From Devosia marina (GTDB lineage Bacteria; Pseudomonadota; Alphaproteobacteria; Rhizobiales; Devosiaceae): a stretch of 64,000 nucleotides of DNA. Of this stretch, positions 47,142-57,638 are shown one piece after another. The notes beneath the pieces were generated by a model. It worked only from the letters and a program-made list of their open reading frames with translations. It did no database searches and was not told the DNA's origin. Every line of letters starts with the position of its first letter. Position 1 is the first letter of the stretch. Where the stretch lies: contig NZ_WQRF01000001.1 in NCBI RefSeq assembly GCF_009758415.1, forward strand, positions 434,001-498,000, written 5' to 3'. Made by a program: the position numbers and the translations under genes.

Positions 47142-47888
47142 CTATGGGAGGAACAGGCTCGGATCATCCGTAATGACGCCAGCCAGCCCGGCATCCCAGA
47201 ACGAAACCAGTTGCACCGGATTGTTGCAGGTCCAGGCGCGCACCTGGATGCCGCGCTTGCTGGTCTCCTCCAGCAGGCCAATGCTCAGCGCCTTGAAATG
47301 CATGTGAATTGTGCGGGCCGGAATGGTGGCCAGCTGCGCCTCCCAGTCCTCGGGCGGACGCCCCCACAGCATGGCCATTTCCAGCTCCGGTTCCAGCGTG
47401 TGCATGGCCCGGAGGGCCTCCGGATCGAAACTGGAAATCATGATCTCGGTCTGGGGCGCGCGCTGGGCGATCGCGGTCTGCACCGTCTGCACCAATTGAT
47501 CCAGCGAACGATGATGGGCGTGCTGCTTGATCTCGACATTGGCATTGAGTCCAAGAGCGCCCAGTTCCGCGATGACCGCATCAAGGGTTGGCAGCGGCTC
47601 TCCGGCAAACCTGCCATCGAACCAGCTTCCGGCATCCAGCCCATCCAGATCCGAGCGCCGCATGTCACTCAGAGAGCCGCTTCCTGACGTTGTGCGGTCG
47701 ATCGTAACGTCATGGATCACCACCAGGGTTCCGTCACCCAATAGGGCAACGTCCAGCTCGACCCATCTTGCCCCCTGTTCGGCCGCCTTGCGGAACGCAG
47801 CAATGGTGTTTTCCGGCGCGAGGGCCGAGGCGCCGCGATGGGCCTGCACCGCGTCTGGTCTGGGGCCTGGCATGGTTTCGACTGTCAT
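47142..47888 (-). CDS. ugpQ: Glycerophosphodiester phosphodiesterase
   Basis: UgpQ splits glycerophosphodiesters to glycerol-3-phosphate and an alcohol. The GDPD domain begins VQAHRGASALAPENTIAAF, with catalytic His and Arg, and continues with WVELDVALLGDGTLVVIHD, the metal Glu and Asp plus second His. It has 248 residues. No signal peptide is seen, so it works in the cytoplasm on substrate brought in by UgpBAEC. It lies 43 bases after ugpC. Confidence 0.93.
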   Translation of the reverse strand: MTVETMPGPRPDAVQAHRGASALAPENTIAAFRKAAEQGARWVELDVALLGDGTLVVIHDVTIDRTTSGSGSLSDMRRSDLDGLDAGSWFDGRFAGEPLPTLDAVIAELGALGLNANVEIKQHAHHRSLDQLVQTVQTAIAQRAPQTEIMISSFDPEALRAMHTLEPELEMAMLWGRPPEDWEAQLATIPARTIHMHFKALSIGLLEETSKRGIQVRAWTCNNPVQLVSFWDAGLAGVITDDPSLFLP

Positions 47889-47931
47889 GATGCGTGTTGG
47901 AGCGTCCAAGTGTGCCTCTACTTGCAGCGGT

Positions 47932-48984
47932 CTAGCTGGCGTCTGTCCGCCAGCCCGTTTGCTGGTTGAAGGGGTGGATATTCTCGGGGCGGGCATAGAT
48001 CGTGATGGTGTCGCCTTCCTCCAGTTTCGGCCGTCCCTGCACCGTGAGAATAATCGGTTGCTCGGTGCCGGGGATCTGCACATGCAGATGGCTCTCGCCG
48101 CCGACTGGCTCAAGCAATTCCACCGTGCCCGCGAGTGTCAGGGCGTTCCCCTCAGGGCGCTCGAGATGGAGTTGGTCCGGCCGTAACCCGACAATGTCGG
48201 TGTCCGCACCCAGTTGCAGCGCCTCCGCATTCTCTCCGCCGGAGAGGGAGGCTGCCGGGATCAGGTTCATAGGCGGTGAGCCAATGAAGCCGGCGACAAA
48301 CAGAGTGGCCGGTCGGTCATAGACCTCGATTGGTGTGCCGATCTGCTCGACCAGGCCGCCATTCATCACCACCAACCGGTCGGCCAGGGTCATGGCCTCG
48401 AGCTGGTCGTGCGTCACATAGAGGCTGGTCGTCTTGAGGCGGCGTTGCAGGCGCCGGATTTCCACCCGCATCTGCACGCGCAGCTTGGCGTCGAGATTGG
48501 ACAGGGGTTCATCGAACAGAAACGCAGCCGGTTCGCGCACAATCGCGCGGCCCATGGCGACGCGCTGTCGCTGGCCGCCTGAAAGCTGGCGCGGCTTGCG
48601 TTCGAGCAGCGGTCCGATTTCGAGAATGTCGGCAGCGTCCTGCACCCGACGGTCGATTTCCGCGCGCGGCGTCCCGCGGTTCTTCAGGCCATATTCGAGG
48701 TTTCCGCGCACGCTCATATGCGGATAAAGCGCGTAGTTCTGGAATACCATTGCGATATCGCGCTCGGCCGGCTCGGCCCGCACAACATCCTTGCCGCCAA
48801 TCTCGATGCGGCCCGAGGTAACGGTTTCAAGGCCTGCCACCATGCGCAGCAGTGTGGACTTGCCGCAGCCTGAGGGGCCAACGAGCACGATTAGCTCGCC
48901 ATCGGCAACCGTGAGATTGACGCCTTTGACGGCCTGGACGTTGCCGTAGTTCTTTTTGAGGTCGATGAGGTCGATCGTGGCCAT
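47932..48984 (-). CDS. ugpC: Glycerol-3-phosphate ABC transporter ATP-binding protein UgpC
   Basis: UgpC drives uptake of glycerol-3-phosphate and glycerophosphodiesters. Walker A is GPSGCGKST, the signature is [15 protein letters not shown] and Walker B is [13 protein letters not shown]-terminal TOBE domain (about 240-345) is present, as in sugar-type (CUT1) ATPases. It has 350 residues. The start lies 3 bases after the ugpE stop. Confidence 0.94.
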   Translation of the reverse strand: MATIDLIDLKKNYGNVQAVKGVNLTVADGELIVLVGPSGCGKSTLLRMVAGLETVTSGRIEIGGKDVVRAEPAERDIAMVFQNYALYPHMSVRGNLEYGLKNRGTPRAEIDRRVQDAADILEIGPLLERKPRQLSGGQRQRVAMGRAIVREPAAFLFDEPLSNLDAKLRVQMRVEIRRLQRRLKTTSLYVTHDQLEAMTLADRLVVMNGGLVEQIGTPIEVYDRPATLFVAGFIGSPPMNLIPAASLSGGENAEALQLGADTDIVGLRPDQLHLERPEGNALTLAGTVELLEPVGGESHLHVQIPGTEQPIILTVQGRPKLEEGDTITIYARPENIHPFNQQTGWRTDAS

Positions 48985-48987
48985 GGC

Positions 48988-49836
48988 TTATTTCTCCGTA
49001 TCCACGAGGCCTTTGACGAACAGGCGCTGCATGAAAATGACGACAAGGACGGGGGGCAGCATGGCCAGGATCACGGAGGCCATGACGAGGTTCCACAGGG
49101 GTTCGGAATCAGCGGTCGCCGCCAGGCGCTTGATGCCCATGACCACCGTGTAATAGCGGCTGTCAGTGGTCACCAGCAGCGGCCAGAGATACTGCACCCA
49201 GCCATAGATGAAGAGGATGACGAACAGAGCCGCGATATTGGTGCGGGAGAGCGGCAACAGGATGTCTCGGAAGAACTTCATGGGCCCCGCCCCATCTACC
49301 CGCGCCGCCTCCATCAGCTCATCCGGTACGGTCAAAAAGAACTGGCGAAACAGGAACGTGGCGGTCGCTGAGGCGATCAGTGGCAGCGTTAGCCCCACGT
49401 AAGAATTGAGTAGCCCCAGATTGGCCACCACCGCAAAAGTGGGGATGATGCGCACTTCGACCGGCAGCATCAGGGTGATGAAGATGATCCAGAACGCCAG
49501 CAGCCGGAACGGGAACTTGAAGAACACGATCGCATAGGCCGAAAGCAGCGAGATGGCGATCTTGCCCACGGCAATGACAATGGCGATGATCGTCGAATTC
49601 ATCAGCATGATCGACACCGGTGGCGCTCCGGCCGTGGAGATGCCCTGAGTGAGCATGCGGCCATAGTTTTCCAGCATGTGCGGGCCGGGCAGCAGGGGCA
49701 CGAGCCCGCGCATGAAGTCCCCGCTGCCATGCGTCGAGGCAATGAAGGCTAGGTAGACCGGGAAAACGACAACAACGACGCCGACAATCAGCACCAGATG
49801 GGTGAGAAAGCTGAGCCAGGGGCGATTTTCGACCAT
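48988..49836 (-). CDS. ugpE: Glycerol-3-phosphate ABC transporter permease UgpE
   Basis: A six-helix CUT1 permease of 282 residues. The coupling-loop motif is ELMEAARVDGAGPMKFFRDI, which contacts UgpC. It starts with a polar MVENRPWL and AAGGAG lies before the ATG. It follows ugpA by 12 bases. Confidence 0.94.
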   Translation of the reverse strand: MVENRPWLSFLTHLVLIVGVVVVVFPVYLAFIASTHGSGDFMRGLVPLLPGPHMLENYGRMLTQGISTAGAPPVSIMLMNSTIIAIVIAVGKIAISLLSAYAIVFFKFPFRLLAFWIIFITLMLPVEVRIIPTFAVVANLGLLNSYVGLTLPLIASATATFLFRQFFLTVPDELMEAARVDGAGPMKFFRDILLPLSRTNIAALFVILFIYGWVQYLWPLLVTTDSRYYTVVMGIKRLAATADSEPLWNLVMASVILAMLPPVLVVIFMQRLFVKGLVDTEK

Positions 49837-49848
49837 TCTCTTGGCTCC

Positions 49849-50733
49849 TTAATATTGGACGCGCCGCTCGATATAGCGGAACTGGATTGCAGTAAGGGCG
49901 ATGACGATCAGCATCAGCACGACCGACTGGGCGGCCGAGGATCCGATATTGAGGCCGAGGAAACCGTCGGCATAAACCTTGTAGACCAGGATGTTCGTGG
50001 CCTGGTTCGGACCGCCATTGGTGGTGGCGTCGATCAGGCCGAATGTGTCGAACATGGCGTAATTGATATTGACGATGAGCAGGAAGAACGTCGTCGGCGA
50101 GAGAAGCGGAAAGACAATGGTCCAGAACCGCTTGAAGGGACCGGCGCCATCAATGGCCGCTGCTTCATTGAGCGATTGCGGCACCGATTGCAGCCCGGCC
50201 ACGAAGAACAGAAAATTGTAGGAAATCTGCTTCCAGCTCGCCGCAATCACGACGAGGATCATCGCCTGATTGCCATCGACGCGATGGTTCCAGTCGATCC
50301 CAAGGCCCCGCAACATATAGGGCGCGATGCCGATGGTGGGGTTGAACATGAACCACCACAAAATGCCGACGACCACCGGCGCCACCGCATAGGGCCACAC
50401 CAGCAGCGTCGTGTAGGTGCGATTGGATTTCAGAACACGGTTGACCGCCACCGCCAGCAACAGCGCCAGGCTCATCGACAGCAGCGTTACCGAAACTGCA
50501 AAGATCGCCGTCTTGGTGAGCGAGTTGAGATAGCCGGGCTCAGAAAACAGTCGCGTGTAATTCTCAAACCAGATGAAGGTGGTGCGAAACCCGAACGGGT
50601 CCTCGCGCTCGAAGGACGATTTGACCGCCTGCGCGGCAGGCCAGATGAAGAAGATCAGCGTCACGGCCAGTTGCGGCGCCAGAAGCGCATAGGGCAACAG
50701 CTTGTTGGGAAAAATTGTGCGCTTGGTTTGCAT
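49849..50733 (-). CDS. ugpA: Glycerol-3-phosphate ABC transporter permease UgpA
   Basis: The partner permease of UgpE has 294 residues and six helices, with the coupling loop [20 protein letters not shown] and the UgpA-typical N-terminus [20 protein letters not shown]. The start at 50733 (MQTKRTIF) has GGGGGAG upstream; the frame stays open further but without conserved sequence. It lies between ugpB and ugpE. Confidence 0.94.
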   Translation of the reverse strand: MQTKRTIFPNKLLPYALLAPQLAVTLIFFIWPAAQAVKSSFEREDPFGFRTTFIWFENYTRLFSEPGYLNSLTKTAIFAVSVTLLSMSLALLLAVAVNRVLKSNRTYTTLLVWPYAVAPVVVGILWWFMFNPTIGIAPYMLRGLGIDWNHRVDGNQAMILVVIAASWKQISYNFLFFVAGLQSVPQSLNEAAAIDGAGPFKRFWTIVFPLLSPTTFFLLIVNINYAMFDTFGLIDATTNGGPNQATNILVYKVYADGFLGLNIGSSAAQSVVLMLIVIALTAIQFRYIERRVQY

Positions 50734-50837
50734 GGGCCGAGAGCTCCCCCGATGGTCACGACTGGAAGGTCCGGGCGGTGTCCATGCCGCCCGGGTGGAT
50801 TGTCCCGCATGCACTCAGCGGGACAATCCGGGGAGGA

Positions 50838-52163
50838 TCAGCTATTGGCGGCTTCGAAGTCGCGCAGGATCTGGTTGCCGCGTTCAACGGCAGCGTCGAG
50901 TGCCTCCTGGGCGGTCTTGCTGCCCGAAAGCAGGGCTTCGAACTCTTCATCCACCACGGTGCGGGCCTGGGTCAGATTGCCGAAGCGGAGACCCTTGGAA
51001 TTGGCGGAGGGCGTTCCTCGCGTGATCTGGTTGATGGCGATTTCCGAACCCGGATTGGCCTCGTAATAGCTCTGTTCCTTACCCAGCTCGTAGGCGGCAT
51101 TGGTGATTGGCAGGTAACCGGTTGCCTGGTGCCACTCGGCCTGGACTTCAGGGCTTGAGAGATAGGTAAAGAACTGGGCGACACCTTCATAGACCGCCGG
51201 GTCCTTGCCATTGAGCGCCCACAGCGTAGCGCCACCGATAATCGAGTTTTTCGGTTCGTCTATCTCGTCGTCGTAATAGGGCAGGGGTGCGAAGCCGACC
51301 TCGAAGTCGCCCGAATTGTTGATCACGCCGGCGCGTGAGGCCGAGGAGTTCATGTAGATGGCGCATTCCTGCGAGTAGAATTTCGGCGGTGCATCGCCGC
51401 CACCCACTGGGCCGCCATATTCGAACAGGCCTTCATCGGCCCAGTTCTTGAGGTTCTCCCAATGTTTGACCTGCACCGGACCATTGAACGTGAACTCGGT
51501 GCCCAATCCGCCAAAGCCGTTTTCCATCGTGCCATAGGGCTGGTCATGGATGGCAGAGAGGTTTTCGAGCTGCACCCAGGAAATCCAGCCCGAGGTGAAG
51601 CCGCAGGGCGCCGCGCCCGATTCCATGATCTGCCGGCTCATCGTTTCCAGCTCGGCCCAGGTTTTGGGAGGCATTTCGGGATCGAGGCCCGCTGCCTCAA
51701 ACACGTCCTTGTTGTAGTACATGATGGGCGTGGACGAATTGAACGGCATGGACAGGATGTTGCCATCGGTATCCGAGTAATAGCCAGTGACCGGCGCGAG
51801 GAACGCGCTCGGATCCCATGGCTCGCCATTGTCGGCCATCAGCTTATAGACCGGATTGACGGCGCCTTCGGCGGCCATCATTGTGCCGGTGCCCACTTCA
51901 AAGACCTGCACAATGGCCGGCTGTTCATTAGCCCGGAACGCCGCAATGGCGGCGGTCAATGTTTCGGGATAGGTGCCCTTGTAGCTGGGGACCACGACAA
52001 AGTCGTCCTGGCTGTCATTGAAACCCAGGGCAATGGCTTCCAGCCGCTGACCGAGTTCGGCGTCCATTGCGTGCCACCAGGCGATTTCTGTCTGAGCAAA
52101 GCCTGGCGTTGCGGTCATCATCGCAGCCAGTCCCGCTGACAGGAACAATGCGTTCTTGAACAT
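50838..52163 (-). CDS. ugpB: Glycerol-3-phosphate-binding protein UgpB
   Basis: UgpB is the periplasmic binding protein for glycerol-3-phosphate and its diesters. A Sec signal peptide ends around TPGFAQ. The mature part follows E. coli UgpB closely: IAWWHAMDAELGQRLE, VVPSYKGTYPETLTA, MPFNSSTPIMYYNKDVF, GGATLWALNGKD and WHQATGYLPIT. It has 441 residues from the ATG at 52163, which has GGGAG upstream. It is the first gene of the ugpBAEC-ugpQ-deoR-HAD operon. Confidence 0.95.
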   Translation of the reverse strand: MFKNALFLSAGLAAMMTATPGFAQTEIAWWHAMDAELGQRLEAIALGFNDSQDDFVVVPSYKGTYPETLTAAIAAFRANEQPAIVQVFEVGTGTMMAAEGAVNPVYKLMADNGEPWDPSAFLAPVTGYYSDTDGNILSMPFNSSTPIMYYNKDVFEAAGLDPEMPPKTWAELETMSRQIMESGAAPCGFTSGWISWVQLENLSAIHDQPYGTMENGFGGLGTEFTFNGPVQVKHWENLKNWADEGLFEYGGPVGGGDAPPKFYSQECAIYMNSSASRAGVINNSGDFEVGFAPLPYYDDEIDEPKNSIIGGATLWALNGKDPAVYEGVAQFFTYLSSPEVQAEWHQATGYLPITNAAYELGKEQSYYEANPGSEIAINQITRGTPSANSKGLRFGNLTQARTVVDEEFEALLSGSKTAQEALDAAVERGNQILRDFEAANS

Positions 52164-52255
52164 GCTCTCTCCCATTTATGTGTTTCGCTGAGGCCTCCCT
52201 GCCTCAGGACGAGGCCGAATTGGAGCCGAGCCATGTCACTTTTGCAACCAAAAAA

Positions 52256-52271
52256 TGTTCATTTGAACATT
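52256..52271. promoter_or_regulatory. GlpR-like operator palindrome, ugpB side
   Basis: ATGTTCA-TT-TGAACAT is a perfect palindrome 92 bases before the ugpB ATG; it extends by one A/T pair on each side. The half-site resembles E. coli GlpR sites. It overlaps a second palindrome, ATTTGAA-CA-TTCAAAT. Confidence 0.65.
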
Positions 52272-52390
52272 CAAATTGTGTTTTGCTCGTTCCTCGTTCG
52301 AGAAGCCCATGAAATATCAGTATGTTGTGTGGCATCTATCGTGCTCGCGCCACATGTTCACAATGATGGCTGCAGCGCATTGCCCTAGAT

Positions 52391-52406
52391 ATGTTCATCT
52401 GAACAT
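52391..52406. promoter_or_regulatory. GlpR-like operator palindrome, Na/Pi cotransporter side
   Basis: ATGTTCA-TC-TGAACAT differs from the site at 52256 only in the centre and lies 48 bases before the Na+/Pi gene. A lone half-site ATGTTCA is at 52354-52360 between them. Confidence 0.65.
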
Positions 52407-52454
52407 GATGAGGTGGCGGGCTGAGATCGCAGAGTCGGAGGGTGAGGAGACCGA

Positions 52455-54122
52455 ATGTATTTCATCGTTGTGCACCTGGTGGCGGCCATTGTCCTGCTGC
52501 TCTGGGCCGTTCGCATGGTGCGCACCGCGGTTGAGCGGGCCTATTCCGCTCAATTGAAGCGCACGCTGGCCCGGGCAGAACAAAGCGCCCTGGCGGCGGC
52601 GTCCGTCGGCGCGGTGATGGCGATCGCACTGCAAAGCTCGACGGCCGTGGCTGCGCTGGCTTCGGGCTTCGCCTCGGGTGGCTTGCTGGCGGGTGCCACT
52701 GGTCTCGCCCTGGTGCTCGGCGCCTATTTCGGCTCCGCCATCGTTGCCAGCATTCTTTCGTTCGACCTGTCGCTCCTCATCGCGCCTCTGATTATCGTAG
52801 GGGGCGTGCTGTTTCTGCGCGGCGCTGAGCGCCGTACGAAGCAATTGGGGCGTATGGTGCTGGGCATCGCCTTCGTCCTGTTGTCCCTGCAGATGGTCTC
52901 CGAGGCCACGGCGCCTTGGCGCGACAGTGAGTTACTCGGCTCGGTGGTGAACTATCTCAAGGGTGATCCATGGACGGGGTTTCTGGTTGCGGCCTTGATA
53001 ACCTGGCTGTCCTATTCGTCGGTGGCCAGCGTGCTGGTCATCATCACCTTCGGGGCAGCCGGCATCATTCCGTTGGAGATCGCCACGGCCTTGGTGCTGG
53101 GCGCTAATCTTGGCGGCACACTAATCGCCTATGGCATGACTCGCGGTGGTGATGTGAGGGCGCGTCGCATTGCAATTGGGGCGATCATGCTGCGCGGTGG
53201 TGCGGCGCTGGCGTGTCTTGTTCTCATGCAAATCTGGCCGCTTGCGGCCATCGGCCTGCCGGGCAATGTCGGTCAGCAGGCCAGCCTGCTCCATATCGCC
53301 TTCAACTTTGTCGTCATGGTCATCGGCTTGCCGCTTTCGGCGCCCGTATCCGACCTGCTGAACCGGCTCGTGCGCGATGCGCAAGCCGGGGAGGGCGGCG
53401 ACGTCTCCCGTTTCCGCCAGACGGCGCTGTCGGGTGGCCACAAGGGCAGTGTCGACATGGCGCTCGCCAGCGCCACCCGGGAATTGCTGCGTATGAGCGA
53501 AATGGTCGAGGTGATGCTGCAACCTGTCATCGAAATCCTAAAATCCGGCGACAAAGTTGCCATCCGCCGCGTCAAGGCCCTGGAGCCCGAGGTGGATCAG
53601 TCCAATTCGTCAATCAAACTCTTCCTGGCCCAACTCGAATGGGAAGCGATGGACGAGAGCCAGACCGCTCGCGCCTCAGACCTGAGCAATTATGCCGTTA
53701 GTCTCGAACAGGCGGCCGATATCATCGCCCGTCCTATCCTGCGGGTTGCCGACCAGTTGGTGGAACGACGCCTGACCTTTTCCGAAGAAGGCTGGGGCGA
53801 ACTCATCGATCTCCACGCCCGCGTTTTGAGCAATCTCCAACTTGCCCTCAACGTGCTGATCTCCGAAGATCTGGAATCGGCGCGCCAATTGGTGGCCGAA
53901 AAGGATGCGGTCGGCGTCATGGAGCGTCAGAGCATGGGCGGGCATTTCTCCCGCCTGCGATCAGGCAATACCAACAGTTTTGAAACCAGCGAGTTGCACC
54001 TCGAGACCGTCCGCTCGCTACGCCGCATCAATTCGCTGATCTGCGGCATCGCCTATTCGATCCTGAGCGAACACGGCGAACTGCTCGGCTCCCGACTGGC
54101 CAGGCGCCCGGCGGTGCGATAG
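52455..54122 (+). CDS. Na+/phosphate cotransporter family protein with PhoU-like domain
   Basis: The N-terminal part (about 1-310) has two inverted membrane repeats with the NptA/PNaS motif QSSTAVAALASGFASGG and the second, degenerate SYSSVASVLVIITFGAAG. The C-terminal part (about 330-550) is helical and PhoU-like. It has 555 residues. Such proteins move phosphate with Na+; direction is not settled for bacterial members. It is divergent from ugpB, with shared operator-like palindromes, so it may handle phosphate set free from glycerophosphodiesters. Confidence 0.9.
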   Translation: MYFIVVHLVAAIVLLLWAVRMVRTAVERAYSAQLKRTLARAEQSALAAASVGAVMAIALQSSTAVAALASGFASGGLLAGATGLALVLGAYFGSAIVASILSFDLSLLIAPLIIVGGVLFLRGAERRTKQLGRMVLGIAFVLLSLQMVSEATAPWRDSELLGSVVNYLKGDPWTGFLVAALITWLSYSSVASVLVIITFGAAGIIPLEIATALVLGANLGGTLIAYGMTRGGDVRARRIAIGAIMLRGGAALACLVLMQIWPLAAIGLPGNVGQQASLLHIAFNFVVMVIGLPLSAPVSDLLNRLVRDAQAGEGGDVSRFRQTALSGGHKGSVDMALASATRELLRMSEMVEVMLQPVIEILKSGDKVAIRRVKALEPEVDQSNSSIKLFLAQLEWEAMDESQTARASDLSNYAVSLEQAADIIARPILRVADQLVERRLTFSEEGWGELIDLHARVLSNLQLALNVLISEDLESARQLVAEKDAVGVMERQSMGGHFSRLRSGNTNSFETSELHLETVRSLRRINSLICGIAYSILSEHGELLGSRLARRPAVR

Positions 54123-54157
54123 CGGTCTGCACGTGATACTGTGCCCGACGTCAGCTC

Positions 54158-54802
54158 TCAACTGCCCGAGCCGCGGCGCAGCACGGCTGCAAAGAACTCC
54201 GCATAGCTGCCGTGCCGGGTGCGGGACATCAGGTCGGACAAGTCCGCAATCGGGTCTGACGACCAGTCGACGCGCAGATCGACCTCGGGATAGGCCTGGT
54301 TGCGCGCCACCTTGAGCGCTGCGGAGGTGATGGTGCGCCTGTCGCCACCAGCAAGATTGCCAGCCTGGAGCGCGGCAAACAGGCGTTCGGCCAGATCGCC
54401 GGGCCCCTTGATGGCTTCGAGCATCGCGTCCAGCACTGCGCGGCCTGCAATGATGTTTCCGGCCACCGCGACGTTTTCGTCCATGGCGTGGCCGGCATAT
54501 TCTTCGCATCGGGCGCCGGTCCAGGCGCCAATGCGGCCTTGCGCGTCGATGACGATGGCCTGCCGCCGATCGCTTTCCGGGTCCTGGGCCAGCGCCCCCT
54601 GCAAGGCGTTCTCGGCATCGGCAGCGGGCATGGCGGCAAGGGTGTCGACGGCCAGATAGGGATTGGTCATCGCCTGCGTCGCCATGGCGGCCTGGCCGGC
54701 GCGCACATGGGGCACCAGCGCGCCAACGGCCGGCCCGGCCGTGGCAGTGGCAACGCCCAGCTCGCCGGTTTGTGAATCTCGCGCAACGATGGAAAAGGTC
54801 AT
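54158..54802 (-). CDS. DUF1028 family protein (Ntn-hydrolase-like fold)
   Basis: The whole protein (214 residues) matches DUF1028: it begins MTFSIVARDSQTGELGVATA and has GPAVGALVPHVRAGQAAMATQA and VAGNIIAGRAVLDAM. The family is related in fold to Ntn hydrolases and is often found beside peptide transporters and peptidases, so a hydrolase role on peptides or amides is plausible but unproven. It diverges from the peptide-binding protein gene with two matching palindromes in the gap. Confidence 0.88.
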   Translation of the reverse strand: MTFSIVARDSQTGELGVATATAGPAVGALVPHVRAGQAAMATQAMTNPYLAVDTLAAMPAADAENALQGALAQDPESDRRQAIVIDAQGRIGAWTGARCEEYAGHAMDENVAVAGNIIAGRAVLDAMLEAIKGPGDLAERLFAALQAGNLAGGDRRTITSAALKVARNQAYPEVDLRVDWSSDPIADLSDLMSRTRHGSYAEFFAAVLRRGSGS

Positions 54803-54825
54803 GCTGGCAAAATCCTCCTCTCGAT

Positions 54826-54841
54826 ATTTATCAGCATAAAT
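54826..54841. promoter_or_regulatory. Candidate GntR operator 1 (DUF1028 side)
   Basis: ATTTAT-CAGC-ATAAAT is a perfect interrupted palindrome 24 bases before the DUF1028 start. Its inner part is the reverse complement of that at 54856 except for one base. Confidence 0.6.
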
Positions 54842-54855
54842 TGACGACAGGCGTT

Positions 54856-54871
54856 ATTTATGATGATAAAT
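54856..54871. promoter_or_regulatory. Candidate GntR operator 2 (binding-protein side)
   Basis: ATTTAT-GATG-ATAAAT is the second copy, centred 30 bases (about three helical turns) from the first and 66 bases before the binding-protein ATG. The GntR/FCD gene at the end of the operon is the likely ligand-responsive binder. Confidence 0.6.
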
Positions 54872-54936
54872 TACCTATGCCTTGTCTCACGGTGAGGGCT
54901 GGGAGGCAATGGTTGAGGGAACGCAAGGAGGTTTCA

Positions 54937-56502
54937 ATGACATCCAAATGGTACGGACTGGCGCCGCTGCTCGCCGCCACCGCATTGGCGCTGGTTTCGC
55001 CAGCCGCCGCCCAGACGCCACCCAATGTGCTGATCGTCGGCCAGATTGCCGAGCCACAGTCGCTCGACCCGCAGGTTTCCACTGCGGTCAATGATTTCCG
55101 CATCCTGGTCAATATCTATGACGGACTGGTCCGCTATGCCGATGGCACCCTGGAAGTCGAACCCGCCCTGGCCACGGACTGGACGATCTCCGACGATGGG
55201 CTGAGCTATACCTTCAATCTGCGTGAAGGTGTCACGTTTCACGACGGCACGCCGTTCAACGCCGAAGCGGTGAAGTTCAACTTCGACCGCATGCTCGATG
55301 AGGACCATCCATACTACGATACCGGTCCGTTCCCGCTCTCGTTCAACTTTTCGGCCGTCGAGAGCGTCAACGTGATCGACGAGCACACCGTCGAGTTTGT
55401 TCTCACCGAACCCTTCGCACCGTTTCTGTCCAATCTCGCCTACCCCACCGGGCTCATCGTGTCGCCACAGGGCGTGATGGACAATGTGGACGATTACGGG
55501 CGCAATCCGTCAGGGACAGGTCCGTACCGGTTTGTCGAATGGCAGTCGAACACCCGTGTCGTGGTCGAGGCCAATGCCGACTATTGGGACGGCGCGCCAG
55601 CGCTCGAGGCCGTGGTCTTCCGGCCGATTACCGATGCCAACACGCGGGTTGCCGAAATGCTTTCAGGCGGCATCGACGTCATGGTCGAAGTTCCGCCCGA
55701 CAATGTCAGCCAGTTCGAGGAGGATTCCGCGTTCGAGGTCTATGAGCAGGCCGGGCCGCATGTCTGGTATGTGATGCTCAACGCCCGGTACGGTCCATTC
55801 GCCGATAAGCTGGTCCGCCAGGCCGCGAACTATGCCGTCAACAAGGAGGCTCTGGTCAACGAGGTTCTGCAGGGCACGGCCACGGTCTCGGACAGCCCGA
55901 TCGCACCGGCGTTCAACTGGGCTTATAACGAAAATCTCGAGCCCTATCCGTACGACCCTGACATGGCCGGGCAATTGCTGAGCCAAGCTGGGGTCGATAG
56001 CCCCGAAGTCACCTTCTATGTCACCGAGGGCGGTTCGGGCATGCTCGATCCGGTTACCATGGGCACGGCCATCCAGGCCGATCTCGAGGCCGTTGGGTTC
56101 GACGTCACGATCGAGACCTATGAATGGAATACGTTCCTGGGGATCGTGAATCCGGGTCTCGGCGAGGATGTCGACATGGCAGAAATGGCCTGGATGACCA
56201 ACGATCCCGACGTTCTGCCTTTCCTGACTCTGCGCACGGGTGCTTGGCCGGAAGAGGGCGGATTCAATTCTTCGTACTATTCCAACGAAGAAGTGGATGA
56301 ACTGCTCGAAGCGGCGCGGGTGGAAACCGACATCGAAGCACGCGGCGATCTCTACAAACAGATGCAGGAAATCGTCTATGAAGACGCGCCCTGGATATTT
56401 GTCGCCAACTGGCAGCAGAACGCGGTGACCACCCAGGCCGTGCAGGGCTTCTCGTTGCAGCCCAGCTTCCTGCTGCAATTGCACGACGTCTCCAAGCCTT
56501 AG
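54937..56502 (+). CDS. Peptide ABC transporter substrate-binding protein (SBP family 5)
   Basis: A Sec signal peptide (to about SPAAAQ) precedes a family 5 binding protein of 521 residues. Typical parts are AEPQSLDPQVSTAVNDFRIL, YTFNLREGVTFHDGTPFNAE and NPSGTGPYRFVEW. Family 5 proteins bind di- and oligopeptides, nickel or other solutes; the neighbouring M42 peptidase favours peptides. The ATG at 54937 has AAGGAGG 6 bases upstream. It heads the operon that continues with the permeases. Confidence 0.92.
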   Translation: MTSKWYGLAPLLAATALALVSPAAAQTPPNVLIVGQIAEPQSLDPQVSTAVNDFRILVNIYDGLVRYADGTLEVEPALATDWTISDDGLSYTFNLREGVTFHDGTPFNAEAVKFNFDRMLDEDHPYYDTGPFPLSFNFSAVESVNVIDEHTVEFVLTEPFAPFLSNLAYPTGLIVSPQGVMDNVDDYGRNPSGTGPYRFVEWQSNTRVVVEANADYWDGAPALEAVVFRPITDANTRVAEMLSGGIDVMVEVPPDNVSQFEEDSAFEVYEQAGPHVWYVMLNARYGPFADKLVRQAANYAVNKEALVNEVLQGTATVSDSPIAPAFNWAYNENLEPYPYDPDMAGQLLSQAGVDSPEVTFYVTEGGSGMLDPVTMGTAIQADLEAVGFDVTIETYEWNTFLGIVNPGLGEDVDMAEMAWMTNDPDVLPFLTLRTGAWPEEGGFNSSYYSNEEVDELLEAARVETDIEARGDLYKQMQEIVYEDAPWIFVANWQQNAVTTQAVQGFSLQPSFLLQLHDVSKP

Positions 56503-56535
56503 AGCCTTAGATCCGTGCCGGATGGGGCGCCCTCC

Positions 56536-56665
56536 TCATCCGGCTCTTTGGGCCCCTCTCCCCGGGAGGGAGAAGGACAGGCTCAGCGCCTGGCATTTAT
56601 GCCTCTCCCGATCGGGGAGAGGTGGCCGGAACCTGGCGCAGGTCGGTGAGGGGGATGCCACGACG
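56536..56665. repeat. Composite palindromic intergenic repeat
   Basis: The gap between the binding protein and permease genes holds CTCTCCCCGGGAGGGAG and CCTCTCCCGATCGGGGAGAGG, the latter a near-perfect palindrome, followed by GGTCGGTGAGGGGG. It resembles the elements at 1216 and 12048. It sits inside the operon and could lower downstream expression or protect the upstream mRNA end. Confidence 0.6.
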
Positions 56666-56690
56666 CCCCGCAGCGCGAGGAGGACCAGAG

Positions 56691-57634
<944 letters not shown>

Positions 57635-57638
<4 letters not shown>

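Noticed and set aside
49798-51066. Plus-strand frame of 422 codons over ugpA and ugpB
   Set aside because: Antisense shadow; the ugp genes are certain.
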